This document shows, piece by piece, positions 1-8,488 of a stretch of DNA of 64,000 bases. Numbering within the stretch: position 1 is the first letter of the stretch; the number at the start of each line of letters is the position of its first letter. This DNA comes from Paraplanobispora siamensis. Its GTDB lineage: Bacteria; Actinomycetota; Actinomycetes; Streptosporangiales; Streptosporangiaceae. The notes beneath the pieces are model-generated. The model saw only the letters and a list, made by a program, of their open reading frames with translations, was not told the origin of the DNA and ran no database searches. The stretch spans positions 1-64,000 of the forward strand of contig NZ_BOOJ01000047.1 in NCBI RefSeq assembly GCF_016863175.1, in the 5' to 3' direction. Position numbers and translations under genes: made by a program.

Positions 1-274
1 CTGACTCTTGTCGAATCTTCCATCGGGCTCAGAGGAGGTCCCGCATCGCCGACGTCACCGCCGTTCCAACGGGCCTGTGAACAATACGAACCTGCGCGCA
101 CCTCGTCAAATCAATTACGCCCGCCCCCGGCTCCACGAGCCTCAGCCCCACGGGAGCCCCCACGAGAGCCCCACGGGAGCCCCCACGGGAGCCCCCACGA
201 GAGCCCCACGGGAGCCCCACGAGTCTCGTGAAAACCCTTTGCGCCGGACGTGTGACGGAGCGCACGCTTGTTCG
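1..274. other. Left-edge region without a supported gene
   Basis: The reading frame of the following ABC ATPase is open back to the window edge, but the encoded residues are Pro/Arg/His-rich and mostly come from a short tandem repeat (146-223). They look like no ABC domain. I treat the stretch as upstream non-coding DNA, probably holding the promoter. No convincing -35/-10 pair or RNA gene is visible. Confidence 0.5.
146..223. repeat. Tandem 11-12 bp repeat, about 7 copies
   Basis: Consecutive units CCCCACGGGAG, CCCCCACGAGAG, CCCCACGGGAG, CCCCCACGGGAG, CCCCCACGAGAG, CCCCACGGGAG and CCCCACGAG run head to tail. Unit lengths alternate between 11 and 12, so the array does not keep a reading frame. 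This argues against it being coding. It lies 50-130 bp before the GTG start of the ABC ATPase gene. Confidence 0.85.
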
Positions 275-994
275 GTGTCGATTCTCGAGGCCGTCGATCT
301 GAAGAAGACATTCGCCACTGTCACCGCCGTCGACGGGGTCAGCCTCGACGTCGGCGCCGGTGAGATCATCGGGTTGCTCGGGCCGAACGGGGCGGGCAAG
401 TCCACCACCCTGCACATGCTCCTGGGGCTCATCACACCCGACTCCGGAAGCATCCGCATGTTCGGCATGGAGCTGGGCAGCCACCGCGTCGAGGCCCTCA
501 GCCGCATCAACTTCGCCGCGAGCTACGTGGATCTCCCCGGTGTCCTGCACGTCCGCGAGGTCCTGGACGTCTTCGCCCGCCTGTACGGCGTGCGCGATCC
601 GAAGTCGCGCGTCGAGGAGCTGATCGAGCTGCTGGATCTCGGACCGCTGCGCAGACGCAAGGTGATGGAGCTCTCCTCGGGTCAGCGCACCCGCGTGCAG
701 CTGGCCAAGGCGCTGGTCAACGAGCCGAGCCTGCTCATCCTCGACGAGCCCACCGCCAACCTCGACCCGGACGCGGGCGACCGGATCCGCAACCTCCTGG
801 TCCGCCTGGCCAGGGAGAACGGCCGGGCGATGCTCATCACCTCGCACAACATGCAGGAGGTGGAGCGCATGTGCGACCGCATCCACTTCATGTCCTCGGG
901 GCGCATCGTCGCCAGCGGCAGCGCCGCCGAGCTCGCCGGTGTCTACGGCGCGGAGAGTCTGGAGGAGGTCTTCCTAAAGGTGGCCCGATCATGA
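275..994 (+). CDS. ABC transporter ATP-binding protein
   Basis: The cytoplasmic ATPase subunit of an ABC exporter powers export by the membrane protein encoded next. From the chosen GTG start (about 239 residues) the ABC domain begins at once. Visible motifs are Walker A GPNGAGKST, the signature LSSGQRTRVQLAKAL, Walker B LLILDEPTANLD and the H-loop ITSHN. Family: the DrrA/CcmA-like group of small actinobacterial exporters of drugs or lipids. The start is uncertain because no good Shine-Dalgarno precedes GTG 275, although the upstream residues are low complexity. Its stop overlaps the permease start by 4 bp (ATGA), so the two are translationally coupled. Substrate unknown. Confidence 0.9.
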   Translation: MSILEAVDLKKTFATVTAVDGVSLDVGAGEIIGLLGPNGAGKSTTLHMLLGLITPDSGSIRMFGMELGSHRVEALSRINFAASYVDLPGVLHVREVLDVFARLYGVRDPKSRVEELIELLDLGPLRRRKVMELSSGQRTRVQLAKALVNEPSLLILDEPTANLDPDAGDRIRNLLVRLARENGRAMLITSHNMQEVERMCDRIHFMSSGRIVASGSAAELAGVYGAESLEEVFLKVARS

Positions 995-1830
995 CCGAGA
1001 GCACGCCCATCATGACCGTCACCCATCCCCCGCTCAGCTTCGCCGCCCGCAGGGCGCGCATCGGCGGCGTCGTCATGCGGGACTTCGCCGCGCTGCGCCG
1101 CAGCCCGATCCGGATGTTCGAGATCGTGTTCTGGCCCACGGTCGAGCTGATGGTCTGGGGCTTCGTGACCCTGTTCCTGCAGTCGCAGCAGGTCCCGTTC
1201 GTGGCGGCCTTCCTGCTCGGCGCCGTGCTGCTCTGGCAGGTGCTGCAGAAGGCCAGCAACGAGATCTCGATCGCGTTCCTGGAGGACATCTGGAGCAGGA
1301 ACCTGCTCAACGTCCAGGTGAGCCCGCTGTCCACGGTCGAGTACGTGATCGGCCTGATCGTGTTCTCCTTCGGCAAGGTGGTCTTCGCCATCGCGGTCAT
1401 GGCGGGCCTGGCGCTGGCCTTCTACGGGTTCGGCATCACCAGCTTCGGCGTGGCCCTGGTCCCGTTCATGGCGCTGCTGCTGGTGATGGGCTGGTCGCTT
1501 GGCCTGGTGGGCATCTCGGCGGTCCTGCGCTTCGGGGAGAACGCACAGGTGATCGCGTGGTCGCTGGTCTTCGTCGTACAGCCGCTGGCCGGGATCTTCT
1601 ACCCGGTGGAGGTGCTGCCCGCCCCGCTCCAGACCGTCGCCTCGCTCATGCCGGCCACCCACGTGTTCACCGGCATGCGGACCGTCCTGAACGGCGGCGC
1701 CGTACCGTGGGACAGCCTGGCGTGGGCCGCGGCGCTGGACGTCGTCTACCTGGCGGCGACGCTGGGCCTGTTCGCGTGGGCGCTGCGGTACGCCCGGGCC
1801 CACGGCAAGCTCTCCCGCTTCGGGGAGTGA
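991..1830 (+). CDS. ABC transporter permease (ABC-2 type)
   Basis: Membrane subunit of the exporter whose ATPase is encoded just upstream. About 279 residues with roughly six hydrophobic segments, including stretches near PFVAAFLLGAVLLWQVL, VVFAIAVMAGLALAF and LVPFMALLLVMGWSLGLVG. The late segment FVVQPLAGIFYPVEVLP is typical of ABC-2 permeases of the DrrB/NodJ type. The ATG at 991 is chosen because it forms an ATGA overlap with the ATPase stop. A TetR repressor gene follows convergently and is a plausible, unproven regulator. The transported compound cannot be told from sequence. Confidence 0.88.
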   Translation: MTESTPIMTVTHPPLSFAARRARIGGVVMRDFAALRRSPIRMFEIVFWPTVELMVWGFVTLFLQSQQVPFVAAFLLGAVLLWQVLQKASNEISIAFLEDIWSRNLLNVQVSPLSTVEYVIGLIVFSFGKVVFAIAVMAGLALAFYGFGITSFGVALVPFMALLLVMGWSLGLVGISAVLRFGENAQVIAWSLVFVVQPLAGIFYPVEVLPAPLQTVASLMPATHVFTGMRTVLNGGAVPWDSLAWAAALDVVYLAATLGLFAWALRYARAHGKLSRFGE

Positions 1831-1855
1831 CGGAGGACCACGCGAAGGCCGCGCG

Positions 1856-2440
1856 TCAGCGCGGCACGGTGGCCGACATCGCCGCCACGATCACGCTGAC
1901 CAGGCCCTCGACCACCTCGGTGCGGTCGACCTCGGGATGTTCCAGCCACCAGTCTCCGGTGGCCTGGACCATCCCGACGAAGGCGTGCCCGAGCACCTGG
2001 GCGCGGACCGGGTCGATGCCCTCCGCCGTGGCGGTGATCACCTCGCCGAGTTCCTCGCCCAGGCCGCGGACGATCGCGGCCATCTGGGAGTGGGTCCGGC
2101 TGTCCTCCGCCCCCGCCCGGTGGAACAGGAACCGGTACAGGTTGAGGTTGGAGCCGATCATGTCGAGGTAGGCGGTGATCGTCGATCTGGCCCGGCCGCG
2201 CAGGTCGGCGTCGGCGTTGTCGAACTGCTCGCGCAGCAGGCCGATCACGACGGTGATGTGCCGGTTCGCCAGGGCCTGGTAGAGCCCGCTCTTGTCGCCG
2301 AAGTGCCGGTAGAGGATGGGCTTGGTGATCCCGGCCTCGGCCGCGATCGAGGCCATGGACGCCTGCGGCCCCTCCCTCCTGATCACCCGGTCCGCGGCGT
2401 CCAGGAGGGCACGGCGGCGATCCGGATCGCGTCCGCTCAC
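1856..2440 (-). CDS. TetR/AcrR family transcriptional regulator
   Basis: One-component repressor of about 194 residues. The N-terminal HTH is clear: ALLDAADRVIRREG, then SMASIAAEAGITKPILYRHF. The ligand-binding C-terminal half is divergent, as usual for TetR. GTG 2440 is chosen because a purine-rich GAGAGAGGGAAA precedes it and the protein then has the usual family length. An in-frame ATG 120 bp upstream would add an Arg/Pro-rich tail. It converges on the ABC exporter and is divergent from the kinase gene. Its target may be either neighbour; no operator was identified. Confidence 0.85.
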   Translation of the reverse strand: MSGRDPDRRRALLDAADRVIRREGPQASMASIAAEAGITKPILYRHFGDKSGLYQALANRHITVVIGLLREQFDNADADLRGRARSTITAYLDMIGSNLNLYRFLFHRAGAEDSRTHSQMAAIVRGLGEELGEVITATAEGIDPVRAQVLGHAFVGMVQATGDWWLEHPEVDRTEVVEGLVSVIVAAMSATVPR

Positions 2441-2636
2441 GGCTTTCCCTCTCTCGGAGGAGATCTCGGGGGACGACGGCGCTCTTCCCCCTCTTGGTCT
2501 TTCCCGGAGGAAATCGATCCTTTCCGGAGAGAACAGCATAGGTGCGAAGCTGATCCACAAGCCTTCGGAACCAGGCGTTCAAGTGGGATGAAAGCGAGTT
2601 TCCGGTAATCTTTCCGATCTCTCCAGGAGGTGGCAG
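2441..2636. promoter_or_regulatory. Divergent intergenic region, tetR / kinase
   Basis: This stretch separates two divergently transcribed genes and must contain both promoters. The AGGAGG at 2625-2630 is an excellent ribosome-binding site for the kinase GTG at 2637. I see no strong palindrome that could be assigned to the TetR protein. Confidence 0.45.
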
Positions 2637-4412
2637 GTGACCGGAACAGGCGCCGTGGCGGTACCGGGTTACGAGGTGGCCGGCGTCCTCGGTCAGGGCG
2701 GTTTCGGAATCGTCTACCGGGCCCGGCAGCTGGCCGTGGACCGGGAGGTGGCGCTCAAGATCGACAACCGGGTGCTCGTCTCCGAGCGCGACCGGCGCCG
2801 CTTCATGCGCGAGGTCACCTCGGCCGGGGCGCTGTCCGGCCACCCGCACGTCGCCCACGTCTACGACGCCGGGGTGCTGCCCGACGGCAGGCCGTACATG
2901 GTGCTGGAGCTGTGCCCGGGCGGGTCCCTGCTGGACAGGATCCGCGCCGAGGGACGGCTGGCCCCCGCCGAGGTCGCCGACATCGGCATCCGGATCGGGG
3001 ACGCCCTGGCGGCCGCGCACGCCGCCGGGGTGCTGCACCGCGACATCAAACCCGCCAACATCCTGATCAACCGCTACGGCAACGTGGTGCTGTCGGACTT
3101 CGGGCTGGCCACGATGCCGTCGTCGGGCGGCGAGGTGTCGGTGACCCGCGAGTCGCTCACCCCCGCCTACGCGCCGCCCGAGGCGTTCGAGCTGGTGGAG
3201 CCCAACGCGCTGGGGGACGTCTACTCCCTGGCCGCCACGCTGTACGCGCTGCTGACGGGCCGTCCGCCGCGCTTCCCGGAGAGCGGCGTGGTCAACATCG
3301 CGGTCATCATGGCCCTGCACCGGCAGCCGATCCCGGACATCCCGGGCGTGCCGCCGGAGCTGACCGAGGTGCTCCGCCAGGCCCTGGCCACCGATCCGGC
3401 CCGCCGCACCCCGTCGGTGGCCGCGCTGCGCGACGCCCTCACCGACCTGCACCTGGAGCGGCACGCCTCCGCCTCCCGGCCGCTCCCCCCGCGCCCGTCC
3501 GGGTCCGTCTCCGCGCAGGCGCACCCGTCGCTGCCGAGCCTCGGGGGCCCCGCGCCGGCGCACCGGCCGGGTGCCGCGCAGGCTCACCAGCCGGGTCCGG
3601 CGCTCCCGCATCTGGCCACCGCTCCCCCGCCGTACGGCGCACCGCTCGGGCAGCCGGGAGCCGGGCCGTACGGCAGGCCGGGCGGGGGCGTGGAGCAGAT
3701 GCGCGCGCACATGACCTCCCCGGGGGCCCGCGGCGCCGCCAGCACGCAGACGCCCGCGGCCGTCCCGGCGGCTCCCGGCGGTCCCGGCACGAAGGTGTTC
3801 GTCGCCGTGGTGGCGGCGTTCGTGATCCTGCTGCTGGCCGGGGCCGGGCTGATGTACCTGGAGGCGAACCGCGACACCGATCCCGGGACCACCCAGAACG
3901 GCCCCGGGGCGCAGAACGGGACCAAACAGAACGAGACCCAGCAGAACGGGACCGGGCAGAAGGACACCTCGGACACCCCGCAGGTCGCCAGACCCGAGAC
4001 GGTCACCGCGGCCTGTCCCGCGGCGGGAGTCTCCGGGGCGGGCGCCGCGTGCGTGGCGGAGGCCGAGTGCTGGAGCGGCCTGGTCATCAACGCGGGTGAC
4101 GCGAGTGCCGCGCGGCTCGGCTGCGAGGAGAAGCACGCCTGGGAGACCTACGCGATCGCCACACTCCCCGCCGACGCCCAGACCTACCACCAGCAGACGC
4201 TGGAGAGGAACCCGACCGTCAAGCAGGTGTGCTCGGCGCGGATCATGCTCGCCTCCCGGTACGGCGACGCCCGCGCGATCGCGGCCGGGAAGTGGCGGTC
4301 GACGGTGCTGCCGCCCTCGAAGGCGCAGTTCGACAAGGGCGACCGCACCTACCGCTGCCTCGGCGGGGTCCTCGGGTCGGAAGAAGCGGGCAGCGTTTTC
4401 CGCCCATACTGA
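2637..4412 (+). CDS. Membrane Ser/Thr protein kinase (PknB-like) with extracellular cysteine domain
   Basis: A receptor-type Hanks kinase of 591 residues. The N-terminal kinase domain (about 10-270) has the glycine loop GQGGFG, Lys41, catalytic HRDIKPAN (Asp136) and DFG (Asp154). A Pro/Ala/Gln-rich linker follows, then one transmembrane helix near 384-404 (VFVAVVAAFVILLLAGAGLMY). An Asn/Thr/Gln-rich spacer leads to an outside domain of about 130 residues with paired cysteines (CPAAG, CVAEAECW, LGCEEKHAWE, VCSARI, RCLGG). That domain resembles the actinobacterial septum-formation family, which is an inference. It probably senses an envelope or secreted signal. AGGAGG lies 6 bp before the GTG start. 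Substrates unknown. Confidence 0.9.
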   Translation: MTGTGAVAVPGYEVAGVLGQGGFGIVYRARQLAVDREVALKIDNRVLVSERDRRRFMREVTSAGALSGHPHVAHVYDAGVLPDGRPYMVLELCPGGSLLDRIRAEGRLAPAEVADIGIRIGDALAAAHAAGVLHRDIKPANILINRYGNVVLSDFGLATMPSSGGEVSVTRESLTPAYAPPEAFELVEPNALGDVYSLAATLYALLTGRPPRFPESGVVNIAVIMALHRQPIPDIPGVPPELTEVLRQALATDPARRTPSVAALRDALTDLHLERHASASRPLPPRPSGSVSAQAHPSLPSLGGPAPAHRPGAAQAHQPGPALPHLATAPPPYGAPLGQPGAGPYGRPGGGVEQMRAHMTSPGARGAASTQTPAAVPAAPGGPGTKVFVAVVAAFVILLLAGAGLMYLEANRDTDPGTTQNGPGAQNGTKQNETQQNGTGQKDTSDTPQVARPETVTAACPAAGVSGAGAACVAEAECWSGLVINAGDASAARLGCEEKHAWETYAIATLPADAQTYHQQTLERNPTVKQVCSARIMLASRYGDARAIAAGKWRSTVLPPSKAQFDKGDRTYRCLGGVLGSEEAGSVFRPY

Positions 4413-4463
4413 TCCGTAGCGGGACACAGCCTGGCATCGTGGCCGTGAAGGGAGTGACCCACG

Positions 4464-5909
4464 ATGACTCAGGCTCGTATAGGCGTGACCGGCCTCGCGG
4501 TGATGGGGGCGAACCTCGCCAGGAATCTGGCCAGGCACGGGCACGTGGTGGCCGTGCACAACAGGTCGCAGTACCGCACGAAGACGCTGGTCGAGGAGTT
4601 CGGCCACGAGGGGGAGTTCGTCCCGTGTGAGACGCCGCAGGAGCTGGTCGCGGCGCTGGAGCGTCCCCGGCGCATCCTCATCATGGTCAAGGCGGGCGTG
4701 CCGACGGACGCGGTGATCGAGGAGTTCGCCCCGCTGCTGGAGCCGGGCGACATGCTCGTCGACGGCGGCAACGCGCACTTCCTCGACACCCGCCGCCGCG
4801 AGGCGGCGCTGCGCGAGCGCGGGATCCACTTCGTCGGGGCCGGGGTGTCCGGCGGAGAGGAGGGGGCGCTGCTCGGACCGAGCATCATGCCGGGCGGGTC
4901 CGCGGAGTCCTACGCGGCGCTCGGCCCGCTGCTGGAGGACATCGCCGCGAAGGTCGACGGGGTGCCGTGCTGCACGCACATCGGTCCCGACGGCGCCGGG
5001 CACTTCGTGAAGATGGTGCACAACGGCATCGAGTACGCCGACATGCAGCTCATCGCCGAGGCCTACGACCTGCTCCGGCAGGGCCTGGGCATGTCCCCGG
5101 CCGAGCTGGCCGACGTCTTCGCCGAGTGGAACCGGGGCGAGCTGTCGTCCTATCTGATCGAGATCACCGCCGAGGTGCTCCGGCAGGTCGACGCCCCGAC
5201 CGGCAAGCCGTTCGTGGACGTCGTCGCCGACCGGGCCGAGCAGAAGGGCACCGGCCGCTGGACGGTGCAGATCGCGCTGGACCTCGGGGTCCCGGTGAGC
5301 GGCATCGCCGAGGCGGTGTTCGCCCGCGCGACCTCCGGTGCCGTGGAGCTGCGTCAGGCCGCGCGCGGCCTGCCCGGCCCCACTCCCCACACGACCGGGC
5401 CCGCGCGCGAGGCCCAGGCCGGCACGGACTTCGTGGAGGACGTACGGCAGGCGCTGTACGCCTCGAAGATCGTCGCCTACGCCCAGGGCTTCGACCAGAT
5501 CCGGGCCGGCAGCGCCGAGTACGGCTGGAACGTGGACCCGGGCGCGCTGGCCACCATCTGGCGGGGCGGCTGCATCATCCGGGCCGTCTTCCTCGACCGC
5601 ATCCGCGAGGCCTACGAGGCGGCGCGGACGCCCGCGACCCTGCTGGTCGCGCCGTACTTCACCGACGCCCTGGCCGTGGCGCAGGACGCGTGGCGTCGGG
5701 TGGTGGCCCGGGCCGTGGAGCTGGGCATCCCGGCGCCGGGCTTCTCCAGCGCGCTGGCCTACTACGACGCGCTGCGCGCCGAGCGGCTGCCCGCCGCCCT
5801 GATCCAGGGCCAGCGGGACTTCTTCGGCGCCCACACCTACCGGCGCATCGACCGCGAGGGGGTCTTCCACGTCTTCTGGTCCGGTGACCGCATGGAGATC
5901 GAGGGCTGA
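4464..5909 (+). CDS. gnd: 6-phosphogluconate dehydrogenase, decarboxylating (NADP-dependent)
   Basis: Oxidative pentose-phosphate enzyme converting 6-phosphogluconate to ribulose 5-phosphate and CO2 with NADPH formation. At 481 residues it is the long dimeric form. An N-terminal Rossmann motif (GVTGLAVMGANLARNL) is followed by the family signature region GAGVSGGEEGA and GPSIMPGG, then the catalytic Lys/Asn region HFVKMVHNGIEY. The C-terminal helical domain ends in ...FFGAHTYRRIDREGVFH, also typical. The ATG is preceded by GAAGGGA. It stands alone, 51 bp after the kinase gene and followed by a hairpin. Cytoplasmic. Confidence 0.97.
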   Translation: MTQARIGVTGLAVMGANLARNLARHGHVVAVHNRSQYRTKTLVEEFGHEGEFVPCETPQELVAALERPRRILIMVKAGVPTDAVIEEFAPLLEPGDMLVDGGNAHFLDTRRREAALRERGIHFVGAGVSGGEEGALLGPSIMPGGSAESYAALGPLLEDIAAKVDGVPCCTHIGPDGAGHFVKMVHNGIEYADMQLIAEAYDLLRQGLGMSPAELADVFAEWNRGELSSYLIEITAEVLRQVDAPTGKPFVDVVADRAEQKGTGRWTVQIALDLGVPVSGIAEAVFARATSGAVELRQAARGLPGPTPHTTGPAREAQAGTDFVEDVRQALYASKIVAYAQGFDQIRAGSAEYGWNVDPGALATIWRGGCIIRAVFLDRIREAYEAARTPATLLVAPYFTDALAVAQDAWRRVVARAVELGIPAPGFSSALAYYDALRAERLPAALIQGQRDFFGAHTYRRIDREGVFHVFWSGDRMEIEG

Positions 5910-5911
5910 AC

Positions 5912-5957
5912 CCCGGTGACCGGCCCGGTGACCCTCCGGCCGGGGCCGGTCACCGGG
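5912..5957. terminator. Hairpin between gnd and the CU044_5270 gene
   Basis: Arms CCCGGTGACCGGCCC (5912-5926) and its exact reverse complement (5943-5957) are separated by 16 nt. It sits between two convergent genes, ending 8 bp before the 3' end of the neighbouring gene. It probably serves both. There is no run of T, as is usual in high-GC actinomycetes. Confidence 0.65.
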
Positions 5958-5965
5958 CCGCACCG

Positions 5966-7033
5966 TCAGGACCGCTCCCCCGGCCGGTCCACGATGGCCG
6001 AGGCCGTCTCCGCGGAGCTGTAGACGCTGCCCGAGGGGAAGACCAGCTCCGAGCCGATCCGCTCGTCGCGCAGCCACACCCTGGAGGACCCGAGGCAGCG
6101 GAAGGTCTCCGGCTGCAGGACGAGATACTCCCGCATCAGGGGCTGCCCCGCGGGCGTGTGGAAGACGCCGATGCCCGGCCGGCCTACCGCGTCCCGGACG
6201 TCGAGCGCCACCCCGACCCCGGGGATCCGCGCCATGGCGCGGTAGATCGCCGCCTCCAGCTTCGGCGGCATGGCGGCCGCCTGCCCCAGATAGACCGCCT
6301 GCTCCAGATAGAGCGAGAGCACCCGGAAGGCCCGCACGTCGGGGTCCTCGGTCAGGTGCGCCTCCTCGGCCGGCAGGTCGATCCAGTGCCGGTCCCCGCG
6401 GACGTGCGCGAGGAGCTTGTCCGGGTCCCGGGGCAGCTTGCGGAGTTTTTCGGCGTACGCCTCGGGTGAGAGGTCGTCATTGCCGGGATCCGGCGGGACG
6501 TCGGTGACCTCGAACCGTCCCATGGGGTCATACCCGGCCCTCTGGCGGCCGTCGTAGCGGGTCCACTCCTCGAACACCCGCGGTTCGGAGTCCTGCCCGG
6601 GCTGCCGGACGATGTACTTGCGGTACAGCCACTGGTCCGGGCGCGGTTCCGAGGCCGTCGACCGGGACTCGGCGACGAGGGCCGCCTGTTCGAGCACCAC
6701 GGCCTTGTCGGCGTACCGCACGGCCTGCGGAGGGTCGCCGTGCGCCGTTCCCCCCTCCCCGCCGGACCGTCCGCCCGCCTGCGTGACCACCAGCACGACG
6801 GCCGTCACGAGGGCGAGGGCCCCGGCGAGCACGACCCCGGCCCGGCCGATGGACCGGCGCCGCATGACTGCGCCCCGGCCGCCGGACCGGCGCCACGCCC
6901 GCCGTACCCGCCCCCGTCCGGCCGGCACGGCGGCGGCCTCCGTCAGCAGGCGGTCCCGGGCGGGCCGCAGCCGGTCGGCCTCCGCCCTCGGCGCCTCCGC
7001 GCGCATCCCGCGCAGCGTCTCCAGGTCATCCAT
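5966..7033 (-). CDS. CU044_5270 family membrane-anchored protein
   Basis: A 355-residue protein with a cytoplasmic N-terminus (MDDLETLRGMRAEAP...), a single membrane helix near residues 64-86 (AGVVLAGALALVTAVVLVVTQA) and a large extracytoplasmic domain. The domain contains YRKYIVRQPGQ and EEWTRYDGRQRAGYDPMG. This is the actinobacterial CU044_5270 family, usually encoded right after an ECF sigma gene. Its start overlaps the sigma gene's end by 8 bp, so the pair is coupled. The topology suggests a role in controlling that sigma factor or in envelope sensing. It has no zinc-binding anti-sigma (HxxxCxxC) motif. Function inferred from context only. Confidence 0.8.
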   Translation of the reverse strand: MDDLETLRGMRAEAPRAEADRLRPARDRLLTEAAAVPAGRGRVRRAWRRSGGRGAVMRRRSIGRAGVVLAGALALVTAVVLVVTQAGGRSGGEGGTAHGDPPQAVRYADKAVVLEQAALVAESRSTASEPRPDQWLYRKYIVRQPGQDSEPRVFEEWTRYDGRQRAGYDPMGRFEVTDVPPDPGNDDLSPEAYAEKLRKLPRDPDKLLAHVRGDRHWIDLPAEEAHLTEDPDVRAFRVLSLYLEQAVYLGQAAAMPPKLEAAIYRAMARIPGVGVALDVRDAVGRPGIGVFHTPAGQPLMREYLVLQPETFRCLGSSRVWLRDERIGSELVFPSGSVYSSAETASAIVDRPGERS

Positions 7034-7637
7034 GACGCGTCCCCTCCTCGACAGCCGTCGGATCGACGCCGCCGAGCGCGGCGCGGGTCCTCTTCCTGGC
7101 CCGGTGCAGCCGTGAGCGCACCGTGCCGACGGGGATGTCCAGCGCGTCGGCGACCTCTTCGTAGCTCAGGTCGGCCCACGCGACCAGCAGCAGCACGTCC
7201 CTGTCCCCCACCGACAGGGACGCCAGCGCCCCGGCCAGCTCGCGCTGGGCGGCCGAGGCCGTCACCTCGGCCTCCACCCGGTCGGCGTAGCTCTCGGCCA
7301 CCTCGTCGGCGCCGGTCCTGGCCAGCGCCCGGTAGGAGCGGACCTCCGTGCGGCGGTGCTTTCCGATCAGGTTGGCGGCGATGCCGTACAGCCAGGGGCG
7401 GGCGTCCGGCCGGGTCGTGTCGTAGCGGTCGCGCCGACGGAACGCGGCCAGGAAGGTGTCGGACACGATGTCGTCGGCCAGGGAGTCGCCCAGCCGCCGG
7501 GTGACGTACCGGTGGAGTTCCGGCGCGTGCCGGTCGAACAGCAGCGCGAAGGCGTCCGGTTCGTCGAGGGAACGCCGGATCACCTCGGCGTCGTCGGCGC
7601 CGTGGGCCGCACCTGGGCGGTCTGCGTGCGCGATCAA
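7026..7637 (-). CDS. ECF-type RNA polymerase sigma factor
   Basis: Alternative sigma factor of about 203 residues. Region 2 includes FDRHAPELHRYVTRRLG, DIVSDTFLAAFRRRDRYD and RPWLYGIAANLI. Region 4 has LSVGDRDVLLLVAWADLSYEEVADALDIPVGTVRSRLHRARK. The start appears to be TTG at 7637 with GGAG about 6 bp upstream; no better in-frame start exists before region 2. The product begins an operon with the CU044_5270 gene (8 bp overlap). Its promoter lies between 7638 and 7776, shared with the divergent kinase-like gene. Confidence 0.9.
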   Translation of the reverse strand: MIAHADRPGAAHGADDAEVIRRSLDEPDAFALLFDRHAPELHRYVTRRLGDSLADDIVSDTFLAAFRRRDRYDTTRPDARPWLYGIAANLIGKHRRTEVRSYRALARTGADEVAESYADRVEAEVTASAAQRELAGALASLSVGDRDVLLLVAWADLSYEEVADALDIPVGTVRSRLHRARKRTRAALGGVDPTAVEEGTRHG

Positions 7638-7776
7638 TCGGGCTCCGATCGTCCGGCCCCGGATCGGCCGGGGTCCGCGGTGTCATCACCCTCTCTCACC
7701 CGGTGCCCCGCTTCGAGTTCACGGTCCCCGCCTCCCTCCGCGCCTGCGCCCCGGTGGCGTTCGGCAGGATGGCAGG

Positions 7777-8403
7777 GTGCGCATACGTCCCATTTCCCCG
7801 TCGGCGCTGGTCGAGGAGATCACCGATCTGGTCATCGCGAGGCCCAGGGACTCCTGGACGCGGGTGGCGGTCGACGGCGCGCCCGCCGCCGTGCCGGGCG
7901 ACCTCGCCGACGCCCTGGTCGAGCCGCTGCGGATGAGCGGCCGGGGGGTGCTGCGGGTCTCCGCGGCCGACTTCCTGCGCCCGGCGTCACTGCGGTTCGA
8001 GTACGGCAGGACCGACCCCGACGCCTTCTACACCGACTGGCTGGACGTCGGCGGGCTGGACCGCGAGGTCCTGGGACCGCTGGAGCCCGGCGGCTCGGGC
8101 AAGGTGCTGCCCTCGCTCTGGGACACGACGATCGACCGGGCCACCCGCGCGCCGTACGTCACCATGCCCCCGGGCGGGGTGCTGCTGCTGGACGGCGCGC
8201 TGCTGCTGGGACGCTGGCTGCCGTTCGACCTGACGGTCCACCTGCGGCTGTCCCCGGCCGCGCTGGCCCGCAGGACCCCGCCGGAGCTGCACTGGACGCT
8301 GCCCGCCTACGAGCGCTACGAGCAGGAGGCCGAGCCGACGGAGACCGCCGACGTCGTCGTCCGCATGGACGACCCGAGGCATCCGGCGCTCGTGATCCGG
8401 TGA
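7777..8403 (+). CDS. Uridine kinase-like protein with degenerate P-loop
   Basis: A 208-residue protein with the layout of actinobacterial uridine-kinase-like P-loop proteins: VRIRPISPSALVEEITDLV, then WTRVAVDGAPAAVPGDLADALVEPL, later GGVLLLDGALLLGRWLPFDLTVHL and a C-terminal ADVVVRMDDPRHPALVIR. The expected Walker A (GxxGxGKS/T) is missing: the loop reads DGAPAAVPGD, with no Lys. The Walker B-like LLLDG is kept. So phosphate transfer is doubtful and it may be a binding protein. GTG 7777 was chosen for position; the ribosome-binding site is weak (GGCAGG). Confidence 0.7.
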   Translation: MRIRPISPSALVEEITDLVIARPRDSWTRVAVDGAPAAVPGDLADALVEPLRMSGRGVLRVSAADFLRPASLRFEYGRTDPDAFYTDWLDVGGLDREVLGPLEPGGSGKVLPSLWDTTIDRATRAPYVTMPPGGVLLLDGALLLGRWLPFDLTVHLRLSPAALARRTPPELHWTLPAYERYEQEAEPTETADVVVRMDDPRHPALVIR

Positions 8404-8488
8404 TCTCCCCCGGGCGCTCGGGGTGCGGGAAGCGCATTATGTGTAGAGTGCACATCACTTCCGACGTCCGGCAAGAAGGGCGACCCAC

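Noticed and set aside
8-274. In-frame N-terminal extension of the first ABC ATPase.
   Set aside because: It is coded by an 11-12 bp repeat whose unit length varies, is Pro/Arg-rich and has no counterpart in ABC ATPases.
1746-6077. Very long open frame opposite several real genes.
   Set aside because: It is a high-GC codon-bias shadow: repetitive Arg/Gly/Ala composition, covering genes with clear motifs on the other frames.
8441-8460. TGTGTAGAGTGCACA before the MFS gene looked like a dyad or -10 box.
   Set aside because: Arms are only 4 bp and no matching -35 is present.
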